From positions 1 through 49,860 of the forward strand of contig NZ_BATR01000055.1 of the NCBI RefSeq assembly GCF_000739655.1: 49,860 nucleotides of DNA, given 5' to 3'. Both the position numbers and the translations under genes were made by a program. The DNA is from Verrucomicrobium sp. BvORR106 (lineage in GTDB: Bacteria; Verrucomicrobiota; Verrucomicrobiia; Verrucomicrobiales; Verrucomicrobiaceae). Shown here in pieces: positions 16,821 through 25,262 of this stretch; position 1 is the stretch's first letter; each line of letters opens with the position of its first letter. Below the pieces are notes generated by a model that searched no databases, was not told the origin of the DNA, and saw nothing but the letters and a program-made list of their open reading frames with translations.

Positions 16821-18470
16821 ATGCCCCAGCCTTTGGTCTGGCTGGCCCTGGTGGCTGGTCTGTTCTGTCATGCCTTGCCTCTGAAAGCAGAAGACGCTGT
16901 GGTGTGGCAATGGTCTGCTCCGATAGAAGAAGGGATCGTTTCTCCAGAAACTCAAGCCGCTCCCCGCGCCTATCTGTGGATCCCGCCCACTTGCCAGAAG
17001 CTGCGAGGCGTGGTGCTGGGGCAGCACAACATGGAGGAGGAGCCCATCCTGGAGCATTCCAGATTTCGCAAGGCGCTGGCAGAGTTGAATTTCGCAGCCG
17101 TCTGGATCACTCCGCCGTTGGGCATGGACCTCCAGGCGGATACTGCGTTGGGCGGGAGGTTCGAGGGAATTCTCAGCGCCTTGGGCGCCGCGTCCGGGTA
17201 CACGGAGCTGGGCACGGTGCCCGTGGTCCCCATCGGACACTCGGCTGCGGCCTCCTTCCCCTGGTCCTTCGCTGCGTGGAAGCCGGAGCGGACGTTGGCG
17301 GCCATTTCCATCAGTGGGCAGTGGCCTTATGCAAGGGATCCTGGCATTCCCAAACTGTCTGCGGATGCTCTCAACGGAGTGCCGGGTCTGGTGATTCTGG
17401 GGGAGTATGAATGGGCCTCAGATCGGGCGGGAGAAGGGCTTAAACAGCGTCGCGAACACCCTCGTCTGCCGCTGACCTTTCTGGCGGAGCCGGGAGGTGG
17501 GCACTTCGACGTCTCCGACGCCAAGGTGGACTTCCTGGCGTTCTATCTGCAAAGGGCCGTGCGATACCGCCTGCCGACTCAAGATGGGCAGCCGCTGGTG
17601 GCCCTTGATCCCAGTCGCGAAGGATGGCTGGTAGAGCGCTGGCGGCGTGATCAGCCCCGGAAGACTCCTATCGGGTCGGTGGCTCAGTACAGCGGAGATC
17701 CCGGTCAGGCGTTTTGGTGCTTCGACCAGGAAACGGCTCAGGGAATCGAGGGATTCGGGCACGAGCACGACAACAAGAAAGCCCAGTTGGTGGGCTACGA
17801 GCAGGCGGGCATCACGGTAGGGCAGGACAAGAACACTCATCAGCAGGTCACCTTGCCGTTCTTACCTGAACCGGACGGCATCACCTTCAAGTTGCGCGGC
17901 ACCTTTCTGGACTCAGTGCCAGAGGGACGTCCCGAGAAATGGGCACAGCTTCCCGCTGGTGCGAAGATCGACCACGCCGCTGGAGAAGGGCCGGTTGTCA
18001 TCCAAAAGATCTGCGGCCCGGTGACTCAACTCGGCCACGAGACCTTCCAGATCGCCTTTGGGCGACTTGGCTTCGACAACCCCCGGCGTTCCGGGGAGAT
18101 CTGGCTGATGGCAAGCCATCCGGGAGATGGGGAGTACAAACGCGCCGTGCAGCAGGCGGTCCTGAAGATCCCGGTGCGCAACACTGCCGGCCCTGCCCAA
18201 CGCATCACCTTTGCGCCCGTCCCCCATCAGAAGCCCGGAACGTCCACGGTGCCTTTAGTGGCCACCTCAAACTCCGGAGAGAAGGTGCGCTTCTATGTGC
18301 GTGAAGGCCCCGCCTGGGTGGATGGGGATACTCTTCATCTCACTCCGCTGCCACCTCGCACCCAGTTTCCTGTGAAAGTCACCGTGGTAGCCTGGCAGTG
18401 GGGCCGGTCCATCGAGCCGAAGCTGCAAAGCGCCGAGCCGGTGGAGCGAACCTTTGAAGTGGTGCGTTAG
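16821..18470 (+). CDS. Secreted alpha/beta-hydrolase-like protein
   Basis: This 549-residue protein has a Sec signal peptide (hydrophobic 5-20, cleavage near LKA). Residues 30-265 look like an alpha/beta-hydrolase fold with a nucleophile elbow G139-H-S141-A-A and a later GGHFDVSDA that could supply the catalytic histidine. The C-terminal 250 residues form beta-rich segments of the kind found in putative glycan-handling enzymes of this phylum. Such proteins are often annotated as hypothetical or dienelactone-hydrolase-like. The ATG at 16821 was chosen because it starts the signal peptide; an upstream GTG at 16779 would bury it. The substrate is unknown. The gene is divergent from the serine hydrolase gene and 84 bp before the TPR gene. 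Confidence 0.72.
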   Translation: MPQPLVWLALVAGLFCHALPLKAEDAVVWQWSAPIEEGIVSPETQAAPRAYLWIPPTCQKLRGVVLGQHNMEEEPILEHSRFRKALAELNFAAVWITPPLGMDLQADTALGGRFEGILSALGAASGYTELGTVPVVPIGHSAAASFPWSFAAWKPERTLAAISISGQWPYARDPGIPKLSADALNGVPGLVILGEYEWASDRAGEGLKQRREHPRLPLTFLAEPGGGHFDVSDAKVDFLAFYLQRAVRYRLPTQDGQPLVALDPSREGWLVERWRRDQPRKTPIGSVAQYSGDPGQAFWCFDQETAQGIEGFGHEHDNKKAQLVGYEQAGITVGQDKNTHQQVTLPFLPEPDGITFKLRGTFLDSVPEGRPEKWAQLPAGAKIDHAAGEGPVVIQKICGPVTQLGHETFQIAFGRLGFDNPRRSGEIWLMASHPGDGEYKRAVQQAVLKIPVRNTAGPAQRITFAPVPHQKPGTSTVPLVATSNSGEKVRFYVREGPAWVDGDTLHLTPLPPRTQFPVKVTVVAWQWGRSIEPKLQSAEPVERTFEVVR

Positions 18471-18554
18471 TTGCTGTTGGCTGTCAAATGAGGATTCCTC
18501 GACGGTCGCAGGTTGCGCGGGGCGGTGGGTGGGATAAAGAAATCTCTCCGCCGT

Positions 18555-21227
18555 ATGAAGCCTGCCGCCCCCTCCAATTCCCCGGCCCCATCCGCCACAG
18601 ACAAGGTGCGCAGCCTGTTGAACGCCAAGCAGTGGCGCAAAGCTCGTGATGAGGCGAAGCAGGGCTGCAAAGCGGACAAAGCGACATTCCTTCCTTTGTT
18701 GATTGAGGCCAACACCGGTTTGGCCTTGGAGATGATCTCCAAGAAGCAGATTTCTGAAGCGGAACAGGTGATTTCCTACCTCGCAACGATCGCCCCCAAG
18801 GAGATCGTCGATTTACTGAAGAAGGAAATTGTCGCGCAAAAGGAGAGCCTGGCGGGAGCGACTCCTGCCCCACCGCAGGCTTCCGCATCGGTTCGCCTTC
18901 CCACATTGGATGAGGTGACAGCACTGGCCTCAAAGCTCAGTTCAGGAGAGGAGATTGCTTCTTCTGATTGGGACCGTATTGATGCCTGGGTGGCAGAGTT
19001 GCTGTCGAGGAGCCTCCCGACCCTGAAGGAGGGTTCTTCCCAGGTTCTTCAGGATTTGATCGCGATTGGCAGCGCAGTGGAGGCCGTGGGCAATGGTGAC
19101 TTTCCTGCAGCGCAGGACCTGCTGCGCCCCCTGTCGCTGAAATCTGCGTTGCAGCATTGGAAGTCGTTCCTGCGGGCAGTCGTCTTCACGCACCAGGGAG
19201 AGAAGGAAAAGGCCATCAAAGGATTCAGCACGCTGACGGCCTCTGCCTTCTTGACTCGGGCCTCCGTACCGTATCTCTCCCTTTTGAGGTTGCCGGCGGA
19301 GGCTGCGGCCAAGGCATCTGATGAACAGGTTGCATATGGCCTCCTCGCTCTGGTGGGAGGGGATCCCGGCTGGGCACCTGCCGTGGCAAAGGCCGAATCT
19401 CACTGGATCAAAGGCGAAGCCTCCCGGGCGTATCACGCACTGCGCAATGGCGCGAAAGGCAAGTTTCCCACGATTGCCCCGAATGCGGCTGGCTCGCTCA
19501 CGGATCAAGTGTTTGCCACTGGGGAACTGAGTGATGACCGGCGCGATCAATTGCTGTCGGCAGTATTGGCCGACCTGCCGAAGGCGCTGGAACGCCACAA
19601 GGAGTCATTGGCCATGCTGCGGTGTGTCATGTTGAACCTGGACTTCCTGAAGGAAACGGACATCCCTACGGTATTCGAAACCTACCTTCGGGTTTGGAAA
19701 GCTGAGGCAGGGCTGTCCCCGGAAACGGAGGCTCTGGCCCGGGTGTGGTTGGCGGAAAAGTGGGCGGATGAGGCCACGGTGCCGTCGCGGATTCCCGGTC
19801 AGTTTGAAGTCCTGATGCGCAACCCCAAGGCTGCCCAAGCTGAGTTTGAGAAGGCCATTCGGCTCCGGCCAGATTGGGTGAAGCCCTATCTGGGGTTGTG
19901 CCGGGTGTTGGAGAGGATAGAGACAAATTCTTCCAAGCGGCAGCAGCTTCTTGACGGGATGTGCCAGCGGTTCGAGGAAGACAAGAATGTGCTGGTACTG
20001 GCCGCTGAGTCAGACCTGGAGTTGAGGAACTTTTCGAAGGCGCTTGCGATCCTGGAGAAAGCGCTGCGATTGGATCCTCTCGACACCCGTCTGCAGGAAG
20101 ATGTAGTGTTTGCCAAGGCGGGTGAGATCATTGCGAAAGAGGAGAGAGCAGCCCCAGATGAATGGGCCGATGTGGAGCCTCTTTTGGTGAACGAGGCCAA
20201 GGTCCAGGCGCGATCTCGGTGGTGCATGCGGTTGATCCAAGGGGCGGGCCATCAACGTGGCAGCTTCGCAGCGGTCCGTGAAGAGGGCATGGCCCTGGCA
20301 CCCCATCCTCTGGTGGCGGTCTATTTCGAGCGGATGTTCTGCATTTGCTTTATTTTGCCCGTGCCCAAGGACAGCGCGGCGCGCTGGAAGGCGGCGCTTC
20401 CCTCAGTAAGTACGGAAACAATCATCCAGTTGCTGGATGTCTTTGAGTATTGGGTTTTGCGACGCAAGTCTGACGGTGAGGACAAGCAGGCTCGAGGTCC
20501 TCTGGAGGCAGCCATGGCAGCGGTGAAATTCAAAACCGCTTCAGCAGAAGCCGTGCTGAAGCTGGCCGACGCCCTGGTGTCGCGCGTGACCAAAGGTGCG
20601 AAAGATGCTCAGTTCAGGGAGCTGTGCGACTACCTGATTTTTCTCCTGCACAAACGTTTCCTTTCGAAAGAGCACAAGCCAAAGTCAGACCCGCGCTTGA
20701 GACTTGCAGTAGCCGTGTTGGACGATTTGCGGTGTTTCCGCGAGACCGTTTATGAGCCGGAGTTCTATCTGAAGAATCTGGCGAAAGATGCCACCGCGGC
20801 AGGTCTGCCGGTGGTAGCTGAGAGGGCTCGCAAGCTGCTGCACAAGGTGAAGGAACTTCACTCCAAGAGAAGGGGGCACTTCGACGATCCGATTGTCGAG
20901 GTTATCCCAGCTGGGCCGGACGGCTACGCTGATGATGAATCAGGCCTCTCCAATGACGACATCCGTGGGTTTATGGATATCATCCTCCAGATCAAGGATA
21001 CCCATCCACGCGATGTTGCCGCCTTCCGGAAGCGGGTGATCAAAGAGGGCGTGATACCGGTCGAGATGTTTGACCTGCTGGTTGACTTCGCCATGCATAG
21101 CTCAGACGAGGAGCTCGCCGAAATCATGATGGGTGAGGACGAAGATGACGATGAGCCGGATCCTCCGCCCAGCAAGCCGAAGGGGCGTGGAAAGACCGCC
21201 CATCCTGACCAGCTCGACTTGTTCTAA
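18555..21227 (+). CDS. Large TPR-like protein of the accessory Hsp70 cluster, ending in a clamp-binding motif
   Basis: The 890-residue soluble protein is mostly helical. TPR-like repeats are readable at about 422-450 (AQAEFEKAIRLRPDWVKPYL) and 492-514 (ALAILEKALRLDPLDTRL); much of the rest looks like degenerate helical repeats. The end changes character: an acidic stretch (EDEDDDEPDPPP), a basic flexible linker, and a terminal QLDLF (886-890, encoded by 21210-21224). QL[SD]LF is the consensus that binds the hydrophobic groove of the DnaN sliding clamp, and terminal placement is typical. TPR proteins commonly serve as Hsp70 co-chaperones or substrate adaptors, which suits the four genes downstream. 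The ATG at 18555 avoids a less likely start at 18513. No exact family was recognised. Confidence 0.78.
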   Translation: MKPAAPSNSPAPSATDKVRSLLNAKQWRKARDEAKQGCKADKATFLPLLIEANTGLALEMISKKQISEAEQVISYLATIAPKEIVDLLKKEIVAQKESLAGATPAPPQASASVRLPTLDEVTALASKLSSGEEIASSDWDRIDAWVAELLSRSLPTLKEGSSQVLQDLIAIGSAVEAVGNGDFPAAQDLLRPLSLKSALQHWKSFLRAVVFTHQGEKEKAIKGFSTLTASAFLTRASVPYLSLLRLPAEAAAKASDEQVAYGLLALVGGDPGWAPAVAKAESHWIKGEASRAYHALRNGAKGKFPTIAPNAAGSLTDQVFATGELSDDRRDQLLSAVLADLPKALERHKESLAMLRCVMLNLDFLKETDIPTVFETYLRVWKAEAGLSPETEALARVWLAEKWADEATVPSRIPGQFEVLMRNPKAAQAEFEKAIRLRPDWVKPYLGLCRVLERIETNSSKRQQLLDGMCQRFEEDKNVLVLAAESDLELRNFSKALAILEKALRLDPLDTRLQEDVVFAKAGEIIAKEERAAPDEWADVEPLLVNEAKVQARSRWCMRLIQGAGHQRGSFAAVREEGMALAPHPLVAVYFERMFCICFILPVPKDSAARWKAALPSVSTETIIQLLDVFEYWVLRRKSDGEDKQARGPLEAAMAAVKFKTASAEAVLKLADALVSRVTKGAKDAQFRELCDYLIFLLHKRFLSKEHKPKSDPRLRLAVAVLDDLRCFRETVYEPEFYLKNLAKDATAAGLPVVAERARKLLHKVKELHSKRRGHFDDPIVEVIPAGPDGYADDESGLSNDDIRGFMDIILQIKDTHPRDVAAFRKRVIKEGVIPVEMFDLLVDFAMHSSDEELAEIMMGEDEDDDEPDPPPSKPKGRGKTAHPDQLDLF

Positions 21228-21250
21228 ATCTTCCACCCCCCTGTTAACTC

Positions 21251-21553
21251 ATGAATCCCTATCTTGAACTGGGTGTCACCGAAAACGCGGGTGACGAGGA
21301 AATACGCCTCGCGTATGTGAAAGGCATCCAGACACGCTCTCCAGAAAACGATCCGGCAGGTTTTCAGCTGCTGAACGCGGCTTATGAACGCATCCGCACG
21401 TCTGAGCTGAGGGACATGTGGCGGCTTTTCCGGGACGCTGCCCCGGGGGCTTCGCTCTTGGATGCCCTGGCCCGCTACCTTCAACAACCCGGGGTGGCCC
21501 GGCCCATGCCCGCCGCCCAGTTCAAGCAGTACCTCCGTCTTTGTGCCAAATGA
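21251..21553 (+). CDS. J-domain-like co-chaperone with SPE in place of HPD
   Basis: The 100-residue protein is little more than a J domain. NPYLELGVTENAGDEEIRLAY matches helix I-II of DnaJ, and GFQLLNAAYERIRT matches helix III. Where DnaJ has the HPD tripeptide that stimulates Hsp70 ATPase, this protein reads RSPENDP, so the histidine is serine and the aspartate is glutamate. A variant group of bacterial J-like proteins with a PE..P..F pattern at this place is familiar to me, so it is probably a real subfamily rather than a damaged gene. The C-terminal 35 residues are helical and not recognised. Its stop overlaps the GrpE-like start (ATGA), which ties its expression to the exchange factor. 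Confidence 0.82.
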   Translation: MNPYLELGVTENAGDEEIRLAYVKGIQTRSPENDPAGFQLLNAAYERIRTSELRDMWRLFRDAAPGASLLDALARYLQQPGVARPMPAAQFKQYLRLCAK

Positions 21554-22275
21554 ATCCTTCTTTTCCCCTTCCTCACGGATCCGATGCTGATCCGGAAAGT
21601 TCCTCTGCTGGCCTCGAGTGGAAGTCGGCCCTGCGCGCGGAGTTCGAAACCTGGCTTGAGTCTGTCGATCAATTGGCTGAGCCGGAGGCGGATGAAATTG
21701 CAGCAGCTGAGGAAGCGCCTAGTCTGAGATCCTTCTACGAGCAACTCACCACTGCAACCACGGAGTGGCGTCGCTCGGGGCGCCGTACGGCTGATGTGCT
21801 CGCCCGGCTGGGCGACTCGCTCTCCGCCCTGGGTGAGGAGACTCGCCAGTTGCGTTTGCAACGATCTCAGGAGGAGCAGGGAGATGCTCTCCCCTCAGAC
21901 TGGTATCTGGCGCTGATCGAGACGGCCGACAAGATCCGGCGCATCCAAACCGCTTTCGATAGCCCTCCTCAAGTGTCTCCCACCTGGTGGCCTTCCGCCC
22001 GTGCTGGCCTGCAGACCTGGCGCAATGCGTGGCAGGTTCAGGGCGAAGCCTTCGCGATTCTGTCCGGGCATGTGGACGGACAGTTGAGGAAGGCCGGGCT
22101 GGAAAGGATCGTCACTCAAGGCCGGATCCTTGACCCAGCCGTGATGACCGCTGTCAGTGTGACGGTGGACGGATCGGTGCCCGATCAGACGGTGATCGAG
22201 GAAATATTACCCGGCTACCAGAGGGGCGGTCAGCTTGTCCGCGCCGCCCAGGTCCGGGTCTCCCGCTCCGCATAG
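21550..22275 (+). CDS. GrpE-like nucleotide exchange factor
   Basis: The 241-residue protein has long helices (about 60-190) for dimerisation. A C-terminal segment closely follows the GrpE beta-wing pattern: an LDPAVMTAVSV strand, a PDQTVIEEILPGYQ turn, then LVRAAQVRVS (about 192-238). In GrpE this wing inserts into the Hsp70 nucleotide-binding domain and releases ADP. The long N-terminal region is acidic and differs from housekeeping GrpE. The ATG at 21550 overlaps the J-protein stop; the Hsp70 gene starts 21 bp downstream. The order J, GrpE, Hsp70 in one operon implies a dedicated exchange factor. Sequence identity with GrpE is low outside the wing, so the call rests on the wing and the context. 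Confidence 0.8.
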   Translation: MNPSFPLPHGSDADPESSSAGLEWKSALRAEFETWLESVDQLAEPEADEIAAAEEAPSLRSFYEQLTTATTEWRRSGRRTADVLARLGDSLSALGEETRQLRLQRSQEEQGDALPSDWYLALIETADKIRRIQTAFDSPPQVSPTWWPSARAGLQTWRNAWQVQGEAFAILSGHVDGQLRKAGLERIVTQGRILDPAVMTAVSVTVDGSVPDQTVIEEILPGYQRGGQLVRAAQVRVSRSA

Positions 22276-22296
22276 AACCCCTCAGAAATTTACATC

Positions 22297-24057
22297 ATGT
22301 ACGAAGTTATTGCAGGCATTGACCTTGGAACCACGAACTCCGCCGTTTGTGTGGTGGAAGACGGCGCGCCTCGAATCCTTCCCGTCCACGGCCAGCCCAC
22401 GATGCCAAGTGCCGTGGGGCTGGATCCCACCGGGAGACTCATCGTGGGACAGGCTGCCAAGAATCAGCAGATCTCTGCACCAGAGCGCACCATCACCTCC
22501 ATCAAGAGGCTCATGGGGGAGGACACGAAGGTCACGCTGGGTGACCGGGAGCTTTCTCCAGAGGAGGTCAGTGCGCTGATTCTTAAGGAGCTGAAGCTGG
22601 CCGCTGAGACAGAGCTGGGGGTACCGGTGAAAAAGGCGGTGATCACGGTGCCGGCGTTCTTTAACGAGCGCCAGCGCAAGGCCACCCAGGTGGCGGGGGA
22701 GCTGGCCGGTCTGGAAGTCGTCCGGATCATCAACGAACCCACTGCGGCAGCGCTCGCCTATGGGGCCGGCCGTCAGGAAGGGGAGACCATGCTGGTTTAT
22801 GACCTGGGCGGCGGCACCTTCGATGTCTCTCTGGTGCGCGTGGAGTCCGGAGTGGTCGAGGTGAAGGCCAGCCATGGAGACACTCATCTGGGCGGCGATG
22901 ACTTTGATGAGGAGCTTGTCCGGCTTGCCTCGGAGCGTTTTCGCTCGCGGCACCGCACGGAAGGCGAGCTCCCTGATCTGGTGCGGAGGCGTCTGAAAGG
23001 CACCATGGAGTCTGCCAAGATCCGCCTGTCTGAAGAAACCTTTGTTCAAGTGCAGGAGGAGTATTTGCAGGCCGGTCAGCACCTCGACACAGAGGTGTCA
23101 CGCGCTGAGTACGAGGAAATGATCGAGCCCTGGCTGGAGAAGACGTTGACCTGCTTGCACAGCACGTTGCGGGACGCGGGCATGACCAGCGCGGAGGTGG
23201 GCAAGATCATGCTTGTGGGCGGAGCCACACGGACGCCGGCGGTGCAGGATTTGCTCAGAGAGCGGCTGGGACTTGAGGCTCATTTTGAGATCAACCCGGA
23301 TCTCATCGTCGCCATGGGGGCGGCGGTACAGGGGGCCATCATCGCCGGGCAACCGCAGCGGGCCATTCTGGTGGACATTACTCCGCACACTTACAGTGTG
23401 GCAGTGGTGGATCAAAACGTGGCGCACAGTCTGGTCTGTGACCCGATCGTGAACCGGAACACGCCTCTTCCGGCCAAGCGGGCTAAGACTTTCTACACGC
23501 TATTTGCCGGCCAAAAAGAGGTGAATGTAGAGGTGTATCAGGGGGAGGGTGCATTGCCCGAAGACAATCTCCTCGTGGGCGATTTCGTTGTGTCCGGGCT
23601 TTCCATCAATGCTCCGGAAGACAGCCCCATCATCGTTGAATTTCACCTGGATCTCAATGGCATGCTCAAGGTGACTGCCACGGAGAAATGCACGCGGCTT
23701 GCCAAGACGGTGGTGCTGGACACGAGAGGGCAGCACCTGCTCGACCTGAAAGCGGCCCGGGCCAATCTGGAGAGCTACTATGACGCAATCGCTGGAGATT
23801 CCGCCGAAGAGGAGGGGGCCTTCGACGGTGCAGACGAGGAGGACGGGGATTTGAACCAGGAGTCCTTGCTTGCCACGGCGAAGTCTCTCCAGCAGCGAGC
23901 GGAATTGCTTCTGGACAAAGGTGTGTCCGATGATGACGCCGGGGAGATCCGCCGCCTGCTGGATCTCATTGGTACCGCGATCGCAAGCCAAGAGTGGAGC
24001 CAACTGTCCAAGCATTCCGATGCCTTGGGCGACGTCTTGTTTTACCTCGAAGATTGA
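22297..24057 (+). CDS. Accessory Hsp70 chaperone (DnaK/HscA/HscC-like)
   Basis: This 586-residue Hsp70 has the complete ATPase domain: GIDLGTTNSAV (7-17), IINEPTAAALAYG, DLGGGTFD (169-176) and VGGATRTP (307-314). The linker to the substrate domain reads ILVDITPHTYSV, where DnaK has VLLLDVTPLSLG. A beta-sandwich substrate domain follows (about 390-490). The helical lid is short and preceded by an acidic stretch (about 510-530, EEEGAFDGADEEDGD). The total is shorter than DnaK, nearer to HscC and HscA. With its own J-like, GrpE-like and TPR partners it is probably specialised for particular clients and not the housekeeping DnaK. No heat-shock element was recognised upstream. Confidence 0.93.
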   Translation: MYEVIAGIDLGTTNSAVCVVEDGAPRILPVHGQPTMPSAVGLDPTGRLIVGQAAKNQQISAPERTITSIKRLMGEDTKVTLGDRELSPEEVSALILKELKLAAETELGVPVKKAVITVPAFFNERQRKATQVAGELAGLEVVRIINEPTAAALAYGAGRQEGETMLVYDLGGGTFDVSLVRVESGVVEVKASHGDTHLGGDDFDEELVRLASERFRSRHRTEGELPDLVRRRLKGTMESAKIRLSEETFVQVQEEYLQAGQHLDTEVSRAEYEEMIEPWLEKTLTCLHSTLRDAGMTSAEVGKIMLVGGATRTPAVQDLLRERLGLEAHFEINPDLIVAMGAAVQGAIIAGQPQRAILVDITPHTYSVAVVDQNVAHSLVCDPIVNRNTPLPAKRAKTFYTLFAGQKEVNVEVYQGEGALPEDNLLVGDFVVSGLSINAPEDSPIIVEFHLDLNGMLKVTATEKCTRLAKTVVLDTRGQHLLDLKAARANLESYYDAIAGDSAEEEGAFDGADEEDGDLNQESLLATAKSLQQRAELLLDKGVSDDDAGEIRRLLDLIGTAIASQEWSQLSKHSDALGDVLFYLED

Positions 24058-24064
24058 TTGCCCC

Positions 24065-24385
24065 ATGCCTGTGCGCTCCATCACCTGCCCAGCCTGTGGG
24101 AAGTTCAATGAGATCGAGGATGCCAATCTCGCCTGCCGTCGTTGCAGTACGGACTTGGAGCCTCTCCTGAGCCTTGATGCCGCGGCCGCAGGGTTGCGAC
24201 TTCTAGGGGCCCGGGCCCTCCGCCAGCAGCAGCCTGAAGAGGCGCTTGCTTTGGCGGGGCAGGCTTGGGGGTTGAGCCCCAGCCGCGCTACTGCCCAGGT
24301 GGCAATCCTCGCATCGGTGGGGTGCCGGGACTGGGAGGGGCTGATGTGCTGGAGACAGCGTCTCGCAGCACTGTCAGGTGCTTAG
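24065..24385 (+). CDS. Small zinc-ribbon protein at the end of the Hsp70 cluster
   Basis: The 106-residue protein opens with a zinc ribbon (C8-x2-C11 and C24-x2-C27). The remaining 70 residues form two or three helices with a TPR-like pattern (GARALRQQQPEEALALAGQAWGLSP). It starts 7 bp after the Hsp70 stop, so it belongs to the same transcript. J-type co-chaperones such as DnaJ use zinc ribbons to hold substrates. Here the J domain and the zinc ribbon are in separate proteins, so this protein may supply that function to the minimal J protein; this is inference. It ends 15 bp before the convergent hisF stop. Confidence 0.75.
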   Translation: MPVRSITCPACGKFNEIEDANLACRRCSTDLEPLLSLDAAAAGLRLLGARALRQQQPEEALALAGQAWGLSPSRATAQVAILASVGCRDWEGLMCWRQRLAALSGA

Positions 24386-24400
24386 AGGCGGGGATCCTTT

Positions 24401-25174
24401 TTACAGCCGCACGGGGATGCCCTTGCTGGCCAGATGGCGCTTCACGTCACCCACAGTGAACTCGCCAAAGTGGAAGATGCTCGCGGCGAGCACGGCATCC
24501 GCCTTGCCTTCCTGGAGGACGTCCACCATGTGGTCGAGATTGCCCGCCCCGCCACTGGCGATCACGGGAATGGTGACGGCTTCGCTCACGGCGCGGTTCA
24601 GGGGCAGGTCATAGCCCGCTTTCGTACCGTCAGCGTCCATGCTGGTGAGGAGAATCTCACCCGCACCGCGGCGACAGGCCTCGGCGGCCCATTCCACGGC
24701 ATCGATTTCCTTGCCATCCCGCAGGGCAAGTTTCCGTCCGCCGTGTGTGTACACCGACCAGGAACCCCGGTCGTTGCGCTTGGCATCGATGGCGACCACG
24801 AGTGCCTGGCAGCCAAAGGCGGCAGCGCCTTCGTCGATCACGCTGGGATTGAAGAGAGCGGCGGTATTCAGGCTGACCTTGTCGGCACCGGCCAGCAGCA
24901 TCGTGCGCATGTCGGCCACCGTGCGGATGCCTCCGCCCACCGTGACTGGCATGAAGCAGCGCTCGGCGGTGCGTTCCACCACGTCCACGATGGTGCGGCG
25001 CTCTTCCACGGCAGCCGTGATGTCCAGGAAGACTAGCTCGTCCGCGCCCTGGTCGTTGTAGGCCACGGCGCATTCCACGGGATCGCCGGCATCACGCAGT
25101 TCCAGGAACTTGGTGCCTTTGACGACGCGGCCGTTGTTGACGTCCAGGCAGGGGATGATGCGCTTCGTGAGCAT
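24401..25174 (-). CDS. hisF: Imidazole glycerol phosphate synthase cyclase subunit HisF
   Basis: HisF takes PRFAR and the ammonia produced by HisH and forms imidazole glycerol phosphate and AICAR, linking histidine and purine synthesis. The 257-residue TIM barrel has both catalytic aspartates, D11 in PCLDV and D130 in AIDAKR. The two phosphate-binding sites are also clear: GGGIR (80-84) and the late SGGAGN. Length and sequence are standard. No other his gene is in the window, so the pathway genes are scattered, as is common in this phylum. The ATG is at 25174; the recombinase gene starts divergently 88 bp away. Confidence 0.97.
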   Translation of the reverse strand: MLTKRIIPCLDVNNGRVVKGTKFLELRDAGDPVECAVAYNDQGADELVFLDITAAVEERRTIVDVVERTAERCFMPVTVGGGIRTVADMRTMLLAGADKVSLNTAALFNPSVIDEGAAAFGCQALVVAIDAKRNDRGSWSVYTHGGRKLALRDGKEIDAVEWAAEACRRGAGEILLTSMDADGTKAGYDLPLNRAVSEAVTIPVIASGGAGNLDHMVDVLQEGKADAVLAASIFHFGEFTVGDVKRHLASKGIPVRL

Positions 25175-25262
25175 GAGAGACGGTGGGAAAAGGGGAAAGG
25201 TTGAATATCTTGGTTAGACCAGATTGGCAAAAAAGCGAATCCTGCGAGAAGATGAGGCCGTC

